64,000 nt of DNA, taken from contig DASXFD010000038.1 of the NCBI GenBank assembly GCA_036489755.1, positions 162,369 through 226,368 of the forward strand, in the 5' to 3' direction. This document shows positions 46,584 to 55,454 of the stretch, one piece after another; positions within the stretch are counted from its first letter, which is position 1, and each line of letters opens with the position of its first letter. Source of the stretch: JABFXX01 sp036489755. Lineage in GTDB: Bacteria; Myxococcota_A; Polyangia; Haliangiales; Haliangiaceae. The translations under genes were made by a program, and so were the position numbers. Under the pieces are notes generated by a model that saw only the letters and a list, made by a program, of their open reading frames with translations, did no database searches and was not told the DNA's origin.

Positions 46584-49061
46584 ATGAAGAAGCCCACCAA
46601 GCCCAAGCTCGAGAAGCCGCAGCTCGCGCGGCGCCCGCTGTGGGTGTCGTTCATCAAGTGGGGCGCGATCGCGACGGTCGCAGCGGCGGCACTCGGCTGC
46701 GCGACGATCGCGTTGGTGTTCTGGATGTACGGCCGCGATCCGAAGCTGCCGAACATCAATCGGCTCGAGGACTACCACCCCAAACAGGTCACGACGATCC
46801 TCGACGCGAACGACCGCCGCATCGGCGAGCTGTACACGGAGCGGCGCACGTTCGTGCCGTACGCCAAGATCCCGAAGCTCGTCGTCGACGCGTTCATGGC
46901 CGCCGAGGACACGCGATTCGAGACGCACCACGGCATCGACTACGTCGGCATGGCGCGCGCGTTCATCGCAAACCTGCGCGCTGGTCACGCCAAAGAAGGC
47001 GCATCGACGATCACGCAGCAGGTCGTCAAGAACTTGCTGCTCACGCCGGAACGGTCGTTCCGGCGTAAGATCCAGGAGATCATCCTCGCGCGCCGCCTCG
47101 AGCAAGCGCTCACCAAAGACGAGATCATGACGATCTACCTGAACCAGATCTATCTGGGTCGGGGCCGATATGGAATTCAAGAAGCGTCGCGCTTCTACTT
47201 CGGCAAGGATGTCTCGCAGCTCGACGTCGGCGAGGCCGCGGTGCTCGCGTCGCTGCCGAAAGAGCCCGAGAAGCTCGGCAGCGCGCTGGTCTCCATGCGG
47301 ACGAGCACGAAGGTCACGCCGATGATGCTCTATGCGAAGCAGCGGCAAGACTACGTGCTCGATCAGATGCGCGAGATGGGCAAGCTGACGCCGATCGAGG
47401 CGCAGAAGTGGAAGGACGCGAAGATCCAGATCATCGAAAAGCCGTTCCCCGAGCTCAACAGCTCGCCGGAGTGGATCGATCTCGTGCGCAAGGAGCTGAT
47501 CGCGACGAAGGGCGACGATGCGATCGACAAGGGCGGCACCGTGCGCACGACGATGCAGCCCGATCTGCAGGAAGATGCGCAGCGCGCGCTGCAGGCTGGC
47601 TTGCGCGTCGTCGACAAGCGCCACGGCATCGGCCACCCGAGCCGATCGGTGAAGCCGGACAAAGTCGACGCCGAGCTCGCGAAGCTCGCGAAGAAGCGCG
47701 GGGCCGGCGAGCCGAACAACAAAGACGTCTACGAAGCGCTCGTCACGTCGGTGCACGACGACGATCAGGAGCTCGAGGTCGATCTCGGCAAGTGGCCTGC
47801 GACGATCAAGCTCGGCGGTGACGACGACGCGCGCTACAACCCGGACGGCAAGAAGCCGAGCGAGCGGTTCAAGATCGGCGACGTCGTCAACGTCGTCGTG
47901 CCGGCGGCGGCGACGAAGAAAGCGGCGGCCGACGACGACGAGGACAGCCTGGCGAAGCCTGCGAAGCTCGACCACGGCTCGCGTCGCGTCGCGTTCGCGC
48001 CCGGTGCGCAGGGCGCGGTCGTCATCATCGACGTCAAGACGCGCAAGGTTCGCGCGCTCGTCGGCGGTTACTCGTCGCGTGTCGCGGGCTTCGATCGCGC
48101 GACGATGGCCAAGCGCCAGCCGGGCTCGAGCTTCAAGCCGATCGTGTACACGGCCGCGTACGAGCAGGCCGCGCAGGCGAAGTGTCACGCGAACGATCCG
48201 ACGCAGAAGCTCGTGTGCGCGACGCCGGCGACCGTCGTCAACGATGCGCCCGAGGTCTTCGATCTGTGGCGCCCGAAAAACTTCGAGACCGGCGAGTATC
48301 TCGGCCCGGTGCGGCTGCGCGAGGCGCTCGCGAAGTCGATCAACACCGTCTCGATCCGCATCACGTACGACATCAAGCCCGAGACGGTCGTCGGCATGGC
48401 GCACCGGCTCGGCATCCAGAGCGCGCTGCCGAGCGAGATGTCGCTCGCGCTCGGCGCCGGCGAGGTCACGCCGCTCGAGCTCGTCAACGCGTACGCGACG
48501 CTCGCCGACGGCGGCGTCTACGAAAAGCCGAAGTTCATCGACGCGTACGACGGCGTCGCGATGCCGCCGGATAAAGGCGAGCAGGTCCTCGCGCCGGAGA
48601 TCGCGTACGTCATCACCGACACGATGCGCTCGGTCGTGACCGAAGGCACCGCCGCGGCGATCGGCGAGAAGATCAAGGCGCCGATCGCCGGCAAGACCGG
48701 CACCTCGAACGACGCGCGCGACACGTGGTTCATCGGCGCGACGCCCGATGTCGTGATCGGCGTGTGGATCGGCTACGACGACAACCGAGCGATGCCGGGC
48801 GAGCAGGGCGCGCGAGTCGCCGCGCCGGTGTTCCTCGACATCGCGCAGCACATGCACCTGCCGAGCACGCCGTTCGTGCGGCCGCCGCACGTCGTCGAAG
48901 CAACGATCGATCGCCAGACCGGCTTGCTCGCGCCCGAAGGTGCGCCGAAGAACACGACGCTCAACGAAGTTTTCGTCGAGGGCACGCAGCCGACCGACGT
49001 CGCGCCGAAGCCCGGCGAGGCCACCGAGAGCAGCTCGGTGACCGGCGAGTACGGCGATTGA
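46584..49061 (+). CDS. mrcA: Class A penicillin-binding protein (PBP1A)
   Basis: 825 residues. I chose the ATG at 46584 because AGGAG (46569-46573) lies 10 bases upstream; a GTG two codons earlier is too close. A basic N-terminus and one membrane helix (about 24-48) precede the GT51 domain (catalytic Glu in AAEDTRFETHHG, about 110; GASTITQQVVKNLLL, about 138). The transpeptidase carries SxxK in GSSFKP (Ser about 513), SxN in KSINTVS (about 586) and KTGTS (about 703). A long insert between the domains (about 320-480) is Lys/Asp-rich. It polymerises and crosslinks peptidoglycan in the periplasm. Confidence 0.96.
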   Translation: MKKPTKPKLEKPQLARRPLWVSFIKWGAIATVAAAALGCATIALVFWMYGRDPKLPNINRLEDYHPKQVTTILDANDRRIGELYTERRTFVPYAKIPKLVVDAFMAAEDTRFETHHGIDYVGMARAFIANLRAGHAKEGASTITQQVVKNLLLTPERSFRRKIQEIILARRLEQALTKDEIMTIYLNQIYLGRGRYGIQEASRFYFGKDVSQLDVGEAAVLASLPKEPEKLGSALVSMRTSTKVTPMMLYAKQRQDYVLDQMREMGKLTPIEAQKWKDAKIQIIEKPFPELNSSPEWIDLVRKELIATKGDDAIDKGGTVRTTMQPDLQEDAQRALQAGLRVVDKRHGIGHPSRSVKPDKVDAELAKLAKKRGAGEPNNKDVYEALVTSVHDDDQELEVDLGKWPATIKLGGDDDARYNPDGKKPSERFKIGDVVNVVVPAAATKKAAADDDEDSLAKPAKLDHGSRRVAFAPGAQGAVVIIDVKTRKVRALVGGYSSRVAGFDRATMAKRQPGSSFKPIVYTAAYEQAAQAKCHANDPTQKLVCATPATVVNDAPEVFDLWRPKNFETGEYLGPVRLREALAKSINTVSIRITYDIKPETVVGMAHRLGIQSALPSEMSLALGAGEVTPLELVNAYATLADGGVYEKPKFIDAYDGVAMPPDKGEQVLAPEIAYVITDTMRSVVTEGTAAAIGEKIKAPIAGKTGTSNDARDTWFIGATPDVVIGVWIGYDDNRAMPGEQGARVAAPVFLDIAQHMHLPSTPFVRPPHVVEATIDRQTGLLAPEGAPKNTTLNEVFVEGTQPTDVAPKPGEATESSSVTGEYGD

Positions 49062-49122
49062 AAGCATGGAATAGTGCGCGCGTGGCCGGCGTTGGATGCC
49101 AGTGCGCGCGCGAGGAGCACCC

Positions 49123-50097
49123 GTGACAGCGTCGGGGCTCGCGATCTTGCTCGCGCTCGCGGTGCCGGCCAGCGCCGCTGGATTCTTTCACCATCTCGCC
49201 GATCGGCTCGTCGCGAGAGTCGCGCCGCACGGTCCGGTGCTCGTCGCACCCGTGCCGGTCGCGGTGACGTGGCGGCCGCAGCGGCTCGCACCGTCGCTCG
49301 ATCTCGGCGCGCCGATCGTCGCGCTCGCGGCCGGCGATCTCGACGGCGATGGCCGTGCCGAGCTGTATGCGGTGACGTCGCGCGAGGTCGTCGCGTTCGC
49401 CGTGACCGGCAACCGCGTGCGCGAGCTCGGCCGCGTCGCGTTCGCAGGCGATCCGCCGGCGCATCGCCCGCGCGATCCGGTCGGCGCGGCGGTGATCGAC
49501 GGCACGCGTCTCGTCGCCAGCTCGTCGTTGTACGCGCGCACGCTCGACGTGCATTGGCGCGGCAAGCTGCTCGTCGCCGATCCGGGCAAGCCCGGCATCG
49601 CGCTGTGCGCGAACGAGGTCGCGCAGCTCGCGCCGGGCCGCAACTACTTCGGCGACGGCGCGACCGCGAATTACGGCGCGCGGTGCCGCGACGATCTGGT
49701 CAGCGCCGACGGCCATCCGCTGCGCGTGCGCGCCGAGCTGTCGCTCGCCGGCAGGCTCGACGTCACCGTCGACACGTGCGACGCGGTGCGCGCGAAGTGC
49801 GAACGCACGAGCGAGATCACGTACACGCACGCCGGCGTCGGCTTCGAGATCGTCGATCTCGATCGCGACGGTCGGCCCGAGGTCGTGTTCACCGGCGCGG
49901 GCGCACCCGGCGAGCCCGACGAGCTGCGCGTGGTCACCGTCGGCGAGGACGAGCACAAGACGAGGTTGCGCAAGTCGTTCAACGCCGGCGGCGTCGCGGC
50001 GATCGCAGCCGGCGAGCTCGAGCGCAAAGGGCCGGTGATCGTCGCCGCGGTCCGGCTCGAAGGCTCGACGCGCGTCGATCTGTGGAGGATGAATTGA
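49123..50097 (+). CDS. Secreted FG-GAP-like protein
   Basis: 324 residues. The GTG at 49123 is preceded by AGGAG (49113-49117) and opens a signal peptide (LAILLALAVPASA). Two short calcium-loop repeats are visible: AGDLDGDGRAELYAV (about 69-83) and VDLDRDGRPEVVF (about 245-257), as in FG-GAP/VCBS propellers. Three cysteine-containing loops lie between them. Possibly a surface or periplasmic propeller. It precedes the solute-binding protein gene with a hairpin in the gap. Confidence 0.7.
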   Translation: MTASGLAILLALAVPASAAGFFHHLADRLVARVAPHGPVLVAPVPVAVTWRPQRLAPSLDLGAPIVALAAGDLDGDGRAELYAVTSREVVAFAVTGNRVRELGRVAFAGDPPAHRPRDPVGAAVIDGTRLVASSSLYARTLDVHWRGKLLVADPGKPGIALCANEVAQLAPGRNYFGDGATANYGARCRDDLVSADGHPLRVRAELSLAGRLDVTVDTCDAVRAKCERTSEITYTHAGVGFEIVDLDRDGRPEVVFTGAGAPGEPDELRVVTVGEDEHKTRLRKSFNAGGVAAIAAGELERKGPVIVAAVRLEGSTRVDLWRMN

Positions 50098-50124
50098 GGC
50101 AGGTGAAGGGGAAGGGCGGGCTTG

Positions 50125-50158
50125 CATCGAAGGCCGAGCGAAGCGAGGACCTTCGATG
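50125..50158 (+). promoter_or_regulatory. Hairpin enclosing the start codon of the solute-binding protein gene
   Basis: CATCGAAGG (50125-50133) and CCTTCGATG (50150-50158) form a perfect 9-bp stem. The right arm contains the ATG at 50156, and the 16-base loop contains the ribosome binding site GAGGA (50145-50149). When folded, the start codon would be paired and translation restrained. The loop GCCGAGCGAAGCGAGG also resembles dispersed REP-like sequence of GC-rich bacteria, so it may be a repeat that has been captured here. Confidence 0.5.
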
Positions 50159-51616
50159 AAGTGGGCGATCCTCGCCGCGCTTGTCGTATGCGCCGATGCG
50201 CGTGCCGAGCTGCGCCCGAAATACGGCGGCAGCGTCGAGGCCACGCTGCTCGGCGCGCCCGCGACGCTCGATCCCGTGCTCGCGCGCAGCCACGCGGACG
50301 CGACCGTCGCCGCGCTCGTGTTCGACACGCTCTATCAGATCGACGACGCCGGCGTGCCGACGCCGCGGCTCGCGGCCGGATCGCCGACGTTCGACGAAAA
50401 GCGCACGACCGCGCGCATCGATCTCGTGAAGGGCGCGCTCTTTCACGACGGCACGCCCGTGACGCCGCAAGACGTCGCGGCCTCGCTCGAGCGCACGCGA
50501 CAAGCGGCGCGGTGGGCGCTGCCCGTCGTGACGGCGGTCGCGGTCGACGGCGACGCCGTCGTGCTGTCGCTGTCGTCGCCGACGAGCGAGCTGTCCACGA
50601 TGCTCGCACTGCCCCAGACGTCGGTCACGAAAGGCGGCAAGCCGCCCGGCGCGAAGATCATCGGCTCGGGCCCGTTCGCGATCGAGCAACTCGACGTGGC
50701 GCACCGCCGGCTCGCGCTGCGCGCGTTCGACGATTACGCGGGCGGCCGGCCGTACATCGATCACCTCGAGCTGCGCTGGTACAACACACCCGACGGCGAA
50801 GCGCGCCGGTTCGAGACCGGCAACGCGCACGTCTCGACGCGCGGCGTCGCGGCGTTTTCGGGCGGCCAGCCGACGTTCGCCGCACGCGACGTCTCCGGGC
50901 CCGCCGCCGTCTTGATCTTCCTCGGCTTCGGCGCGACGCACGCGGCGCTCGAGCGCGATCCCGCATTCCGCCACGCGCTCGATCTCGCGATCGCACGCGG
51001 CGCGCTCACGAGCATCGGCAACGGCGAGCGCGTGCTGCCGACGCGCGTGCCGCTGCCGCCCGAAGCCGGCGGCCCGGCGATCGATAGTGCCGGTAACCTC
51101 GGCGACCTCGTCGCGGCGAAGGCGCAGCTCGCGGAGGCCGCGTCGCGCGTCGCCGATCTGCGCTCGGGCACGCTGCGCCTCGAGATCCTCGTCGAGGACT
51201 CGCGGCCCGACGACGCGGACGTCGCCGAGCGCGTCGGCCTCGCGCTCGACAAGCTGGGCATCGCGTGGACGGTCACCGCGGTGACCGCGCCCGTGCTCCG
51301 CGATCGCGTGAAGCGCGGCCAGTGCGATTTGTGGATCGGCCAGCTCGCCGAGCCGGTCGCTTCGGCGGCGATCTGGTGGTCGGCCGCGTTCGCCGCCGGC
51401 GATGACGACTCGGCGCTCGCGCCGCTCGAGCAAGGCGCCGATCCCAGCGTGCTCGCGCGATCGTTCGCCGATCGCGAGCCGATCGTGCCGCTGATGTTCC
51501 GCTCGCTGCGGCTGTGGCATCGCACCGATCTCAAGGGGCTCGTGCTCGACGCGATGGGCCGGCCGTGCTTCGCCGACGCGTTCCTGTTTGGCTCGCCCGT
51601 GCGAGGCAAGCCGTGA
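50156..51616 (+). CDS. Extracellular solute-binding protein, family 5 (oligopeptide/nickel-type)
   Basis: 486 residues. A signal peptide (ends CADARA) precedes the SBP_bac_5 fold: PKYGGSVEATLLGAPATLDP (about 20-39), ALVFDTLYQIDDAGVPTPRL, DLVKGALFHDGTPVTPQDVA (about 97-116). Such proteins deliver peptides, nickel or similar ligands to an ABC transporter. No permease or ATPase gene is adjacent. Instead its stop overlaps a histidine kinase start (GTGA), so it may act as a ligand-binding partner for sensing (inference). Confidence 0.87.
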   Translation: MKWAILAALVVCADARAELRPKYGGSVEATLLGAPATLDPVLARSHADATVAALVFDTLYQIDDAGVPTPRLAAGSPTFDEKRTTARIDLVKGALFHDGTPVTPQDVAASLERTRQAARWALPVVTAVAVDGDAVVLSLSSPTSELSTMLALPQTSVTKGGKPPGAKIIGSGPFAIEQLDVAHRRLALRAFDDYAGGRPYIDHLELRWYNTPDGEARRFETGNAHVSTRGVAAFSGGQPTFAARDVSGPAAVLIFLGFGATHAALERDPAFRHALDLAIARGALTSIGNGERVLPTRVPLPPEAGGPAIDSAGNLGDLVAAKAQLAEAASRVADLRSGTLRLEILVEDSRPDDADVAERVGLALDKLGIAWTVTAVTAPVLRDRVKRGQCDLWIGQLAEPVASAAIWWSAAFAAGDDDSALAPLEQGADPSVLARSFADREPIVPLMFRSLRLWHRTDLKGLVLDAMGRPCFADAFLFGSPVRGKP

Positions 51617-53373
51617 AGCTGCGCGGCCGGTTCACGCTCACGCTCGCGCTCGCCGCGCTCGTGCCGATCACGCTCGCCGCCGTCGTCACGACGCGCGTGA
51701 TCGCGAGCAAGCAGCGCGAAGAATATGCGGCGCGCCGCGATCACGCCGAGGCGACCGTCAAGAGCGGGCTCGACTCGCTCGAGAAGCGCACGAAGCAAGC
51801 GGCGGCGTCGCTCGCGAGCCACGACCATCCGTTCGTCGGCAAGCTGCTCATCGATCTCGCGAAGGGCCGCGGCACGCCGACCGCCGACGACCAGCGCTCG
51901 CTCAACGAGCAAGCCGGCCCGACGATGCGCGGGCTGTCGCTCGACGTGCTCACGATCACCGGCCCCGACGACGTCGTGCTCGTGTCGCCGCACTATCGCG
52001 CGCAGATCCGCGATCCGAACCCGCTGCCGATCGTCCGCCAGCGCGCCGAGGCCTCGAGCGAGCCGTACTTCACGTACGAGACGATCATGAACGGCCACAC
52101 CGAGGAGACGGTGCTCGTGGTCGAGTCGGCGCGGCTGTCGCACGACAGCGAGAGCGGCTTCACGGTCGCGCTGTGGGCAGGCAAGAAGGTCGACGACGAA
52201 TTGCTCCAGCCGCTCTATCAGCCCGGCGTCAGTGACGCGCGCATCGTCAAGCCGGGCGGCGAGCTCGTGTTGCCGCCGAAGAACGGCGACGCCGCGTGGG
52301 CGGCGCTCGGTAAGTCGCCGCCGATCGTCGTGCCGATGCTCGGCCCCGATCACAAGACGCCGGTCGCGAACATCGAGATCGCGATCTCCGACCGCGGGCT
52401 CGATCAGCTGTTGCGCGGCATCGCGCTCACCAGCGCGCTGCTCGCGCTCGGCGCACTCGCGGTGGTCGTGCTCGTCGGCATGCTCGTCGCGCGCCGGTTC
52501 GCACGCGATCTCGACGTGCTCGTCGAAGGCTCGATCGCCGCCGCGCGCGGCGATCTCGATCACCGCGTGCCCGTGCGCAACGACGACGAGGTCGGCGCGG
52601 TCGCGAGCGCGTTCAACTTCATGATGGAAGATCTCAGGACGTCGAAGGAGAAGCTCGTGATCGCCGAGCGCATCGCCGCCTGGCAGGACATCGCGCGCCG
52701 GCTCGCGCACGAGATCAAGAACCCGCTCACGCCGATCCAGATGGCGATGGACACGCTGCGCAAGAGCTACAAGAAGCAGCACCCCGAGTTCGGCGAGATC
52801 CTCGACGAGTCGACCGCGACGGTGCTCGAAGAGGCCGATCGGCTCAAGCGAATCGTCGCCGAGTTCTCCGACTTCGCGCGCATGCCCAAGCCCGAATTCG
52901 CGCGCATCGATCTCAACGAGGTCGTCAGCGCCGCGCTCGCGCTCTACAAAGGTGGCACGCCGCCTGTCGAGCTCCGGCTCGCGGCAGGGCTTCCCGATCT
53001 CGATGCCGACAAGGCGCAGATGAGCCAGGTCCTGCTCAACCTCGTCGAGAACGCGCGCGACGCGCTCGGCGGCCGCGAGAACGGGCGGATCATCGTGACG
53101 ACGAAGCGCGGCGACGCCAACGATCGCGTGCTGCTCGTCGTCGACGACAACGGGCCGGGCGTGCCGCCGTCGGCGAAGGACCGCGTCTTCGCGCCGTACT
53201 TCACGACGAAGCAGACCAAGGGCGGCACCGGCCTCGGGCTCGCGATCGTGCATCGCATCGTCAGCGATCACGGCGGCCGCATCACGATCAGCGACGCGCC
53301 CGGCGGCGGCGCGCGATTCACGATCGAGCTGCCGCTGCGCGACGGCACCGCGCTGCTCGCGTCGCGGATCTGA
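51613..53373 (+). CDS. NtrY-like sensor histidine kinase
   Basis: 586 residues from a GTG overlapping the preceding stop. One membrane helix (about 8-27), a periplasmic sensor domain (about 28-270), a second helix (about 275-297), HAMP (about 298-350), then the H-box RLAHEIKNPLTPIQMAMDT (His about 367), N-box LLNLVENARDA (about 474), DDNGPGVP (about 513) and GGTGLGLAIVHRIV (about 537). The NPLTPIQ pattern is typical of NtrY-type kinases. No response regulator gene is adjacent. Coupling to the solute-binding protein suggests that ligand occupancy feeds the sensor. Confidence 0.93.
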   Translation: MKLRGRFTLTLALAALVPITLAAVVTTRVIASKQREEYAARRDHAEATVKSGLDSLEKRTKQAAASLASHDHPFVGKLLIDLAKGRGTPTADDQRSLNEQAGPTMRGLSLDVLTITGPDDVVLVSPHYRAQIRDPNPLPIVRQRAEASSEPYFTYETIMNGHTEETVLVVESARLSHDSESGFTVALWAGKKVDDELLQPLYQPGVSDARIVKPGGELVLPPKNGDAAWAALGKSPPIVVPMLGPDHKTPVANIEIAISDRGLDQLLRGIALTSALLALGALAVVVLVGMLVARRFARDLDVLVEGSIAAARGDLDHRVPVRNDDEVGAVASAFNFMMEDLRTSKEKLVIAERIAAWQDIARRLAHEIKNPLTPIQMAMDTLRKSYKKQHPEFGEILDESTATVLEEADRLKRIVAEFSDFARMPKPEFARIDLNEVVSAALALYKGGTPPVELRLAAGLPDLDADKAQMSQVLLNLVENARDALGGRENGRIIVTTKRGDANDRVLLVVDDNGPGVPPSAKDRVFAPYFTTKQTKGGTGLGLAIVHRIVSDHGGRITISDAPGGGARFTIELPLRDGTALLASRI

Positions 53374-53431
53374 GTGTGACGAAGTGTGAAAGCCGCGGCG
53401 CGGCGCGCCAAGCGTCCTTATCGTCGAGCTG

Positions 53432-53968
53432 ATGAAGCGAATCGCCGGGCTGTTGTTGCTCGTCACCGGCTGTGCCGCGAGCTGGCGCGAAGACGCGCGA
53501 ACCGCGTTCGCGACCGATACCAGCTGCACCGACAGCGCCGCGATCCATCGGCCCGACATCTCGCAGCCCGGCATCGACCCCGGCACGTACGTGGCCATCG
53601 AGGTCACCGGCTGCCACCGCGACATCGTCTACATGTGCCAGGGCTTCCCTTCCGGAGATCAATGCGTCGCGAAACCCGACTGGTGCACCGGCGTCGGCTG
53701 CACGCAGCACGTCGAGGCGGCCGCGGCCCGCACGTTCGCTGCGGCGGATTCGTGCCCGATCGATCGGCTCAGCGCGACGAGGCGTACCGACTCCGCGCAA
53801 CCGCCGGCGGACGTCGCGGCGGATCCAGCGCGACTCTCGATGTGGCAGAGCGCGCAAGCTCGGCGCGACGCGGCCGCCATCGACGTCGACGTGCACGGGT
53901 GCGGATCGGGCGCGAGCTATCGCTGCGTGGTGCAAGCGACGACCGCGCCGGTGTGCTCGCCGATCTAA
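53432..53968 (+). CDS. Cys-rich lipoprotein with internal duplication
   Basis: 178 residues. The lipobox is VTGC (Cys14). Two halves share a pattern: ARTAFATDTSC (about 22-32) and AARTFAAADSC (about 97-107), each followed by a DPGTYVAIEVTGC- or AAIDVDVHGC-like strand ending in a YxC segment. Ten or more cysteines suggest disulfide-stabilised repeats. Function unknown. It converges with the 54048 gene. Confidence 0.65.
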   Translation: MKRIAGLLLLVTGCAASWREDARTAFATDTSCTDSAAIHRPDISQPGIDPGTYVAIEVTGCHRDIVYMCQGFPSGDQCVAKPDWCTGVGCTQHVEAAAARTFAAADSCPIDRLSATRRTDSAQPPADVAADPARLSMWQSAQARRDAAAIDVDVHGCGSGASYRCVVQATTAPVCSPI

Positions 53969-54047
53969 GTCTGATCGAGCGCCGCGCGCGCGACGACGCC
54001 GAGGCGCAGCTCGACTGCATTTCCGTCGAGCTACGCCCGGTTGGTAG

Positions 54048-54320
54048 TCACCGGATCGGACAGTACAGGCCGTCGGGCATGCAGACGTCTTCGCCGGGAC
54101 ACTGGTAGTAGCCCGACGGGCAGCTACCGGACCACGCGCATTGCTCGTGGAAATCGATGAGCTTGCAGACGTAGCCGATCGGACACTCGGACTGAATGCA
54201 CTGTGGCGTGATGCCAATGCCTTCGGGTTCAGCGGTGCCCGCGTCTGCCGACCGCGCCGGCAAGCCGGCAACCGCAATTCCCACCGCCGCTAGCACCCCA
54301 AACAACACGTAATTCTTCAT
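54048..54320 (-). CDS. Small secreted Cys-rich protein
   Basis: 90 residues with a signal peptide (KNYVLFGVLAAVGIAVAGLP). A purine-rich ribosome binding site (GAGAGGAGAG) precedes the ATG. The mature part of about 65 residues has eight cysteines, several in CPxGYxC-like spacings (CPIGYVC, CPSGYYQC, CPIR at the end), so four disulfides are possible. The pattern recalls small EGF- or toxin-like knots, but no family is assigned. Lone gene between two lipoprotein genes. Confidence 0.65.
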   Translation of the reverse strand: MKNYVLFGVLAAVGIAVAGLPARSADAGTAEPEGIGITPQCIQSECPIGYVCKLIDFHEQCAWSGSCPSGYYQCPGEDVCMPDGLYCPIR

Positions 54321-54443
54321 CGCGTTTCTCTCCTCTCTTCGGGACTACCCCGAAGTCGCGCTGTGGTGCCTCGCGCTTTTCGATGTGACATTTGTCCGTG
54401 CGTTGACGGACAAACACCAGCTTCGAAGAGGAGACGTCGACGC

Positions 54444-55346
54444 CTACGGCAAGCAGCCGCTGATCGAGTCGTACGCGATGCCGCCGCCGGGCAGCACGCG
54501 ATGCACGCCGTCGTTCGGATCCGTCGTCGACGTCAGCGCGGCGATCAACTGCGAGATCGTGCCCTTCACCGCGAGCGGACACTGCCACGCGGTCGACGTC
54601 AGCTCGAGCGCGCCCGACGTCGCGACCGTCGTGAAGCTGCCGGCGAACGCCCACGTGCAGCCTTTGAGGTTGCCGGTCGACTTCGTGACCGCGCACTCGA
54701 GCTGCATCGACCACAGATCGGCGTAGTCGCTGCTGCAGAACGTGTCGCCGCACACCGAGTCGAAGCCCGACTTCAGCTCGGCGTACGCCGCCGCCCACTT
54801 CGCGCGGTTCGCTGCGGTCGTGTAGTACGCGCTCGCGGCGACGTAGGTCGGCGAGTCGTCGCTCGGCTCGGTGACCGGCGTCGCGCCGATCGGATCGGCG
54901 AAGCAGCCTGCGAGCGCGTCGGCGATCGACGTCGTGCCCGGCAGCGGCTCGTGAATCGCGTCGCTCGACGACTCGAGCAGCGCGACCAGCTCGGTCGCGG
55001 TCGTCTTGGGATGGATGTGACACTGGAACGTCGGCACGTCGAACGAGAGCGCGGCCGTGGTCGGATCGACGCCGGCGTTCGACGTCGCGAACGTCCACGC
55101 GCAATCCTTGACGCTGCCTTCTTTGCTCGACACCGAGCAGTAGAACGTCAGCGGCGTGTAGTCGGCATACTCGCCGGCGAACTCGCCGTTCAGCTTGCCG
55201 ATCGCATCGAACCACGCGCCCTGATCGGTCGCGCTGAAGTCGGTGATGTTCACGTACTGCGTCGAGCTCGCCTGCGTGTCCTCGCCGTCTTGCGAGGTGA
55301 CACCACACGCGGTCACGACGATCAGGCAAGCGATGAGGCTCTTCAC
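54444..55346 (-). CDS. Lipoprotein with two tandem repeat domains
   Basis: 300 residues; lipobox VVTAC (Cys14). Two domains of about 125 residues are evidently homologous: SKEGSVKDCAWTFATSNAG matches STGNLKGCTWAFAGSF; FDVPTFQCHIHPKTTATELV matches LTSTAWQCPLAVKGTISQLI; HEPLPGTTSIADALAGCF matches HRVLPGGGIAYDSISGCL. The cysteines are conserved between copies. Function unknown. It points away from dapA, with a gap of about 108 bases between starts. Confidence 0.75.
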   Translation of the reverse strand: MKSLIACLIVVTACGVTSQDGEDTQASSTQYVNITDFSATDQGAWFDAIGKLNGEFAGEYADYTPLTFYCSVSSKEGSVKDCAWTFATSNAGVDPTTAALSFDVPTFQCHIHPKTTATELVALLESSSDAIHEPLPGTTSIADALAGCFADPIGATPVTEPSDDSPTYVAASAYYTTAANRAKWAAAYAELKSGFDSVCGDTFCSSDYADLWSMQLECAVTKSTGNLKGCTWAFAGSFTTVATSGALELTSTAWQCPLAVKGTISQLIAALTSTTDPNDGVHRVLPGGGIAYDSISGCLP

Positions 55347-55454
55347 GCGGCGGCTTCATAACGCACTGCGGGGCGAAAGGGAACCACGACCTTGCGTGGG
55401 CGCGGTCGGCGGAATCTCTTGGACGACCGGGGCGTTAGCGGTATGAGGTTCGCC

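Noticed and set aside
46380..49067. An 895-codon minus-strand frame opposite the PBP1A gene
   Set aside because: Shadow of the penicillin-binding protein gene, which has all active-site motifs.
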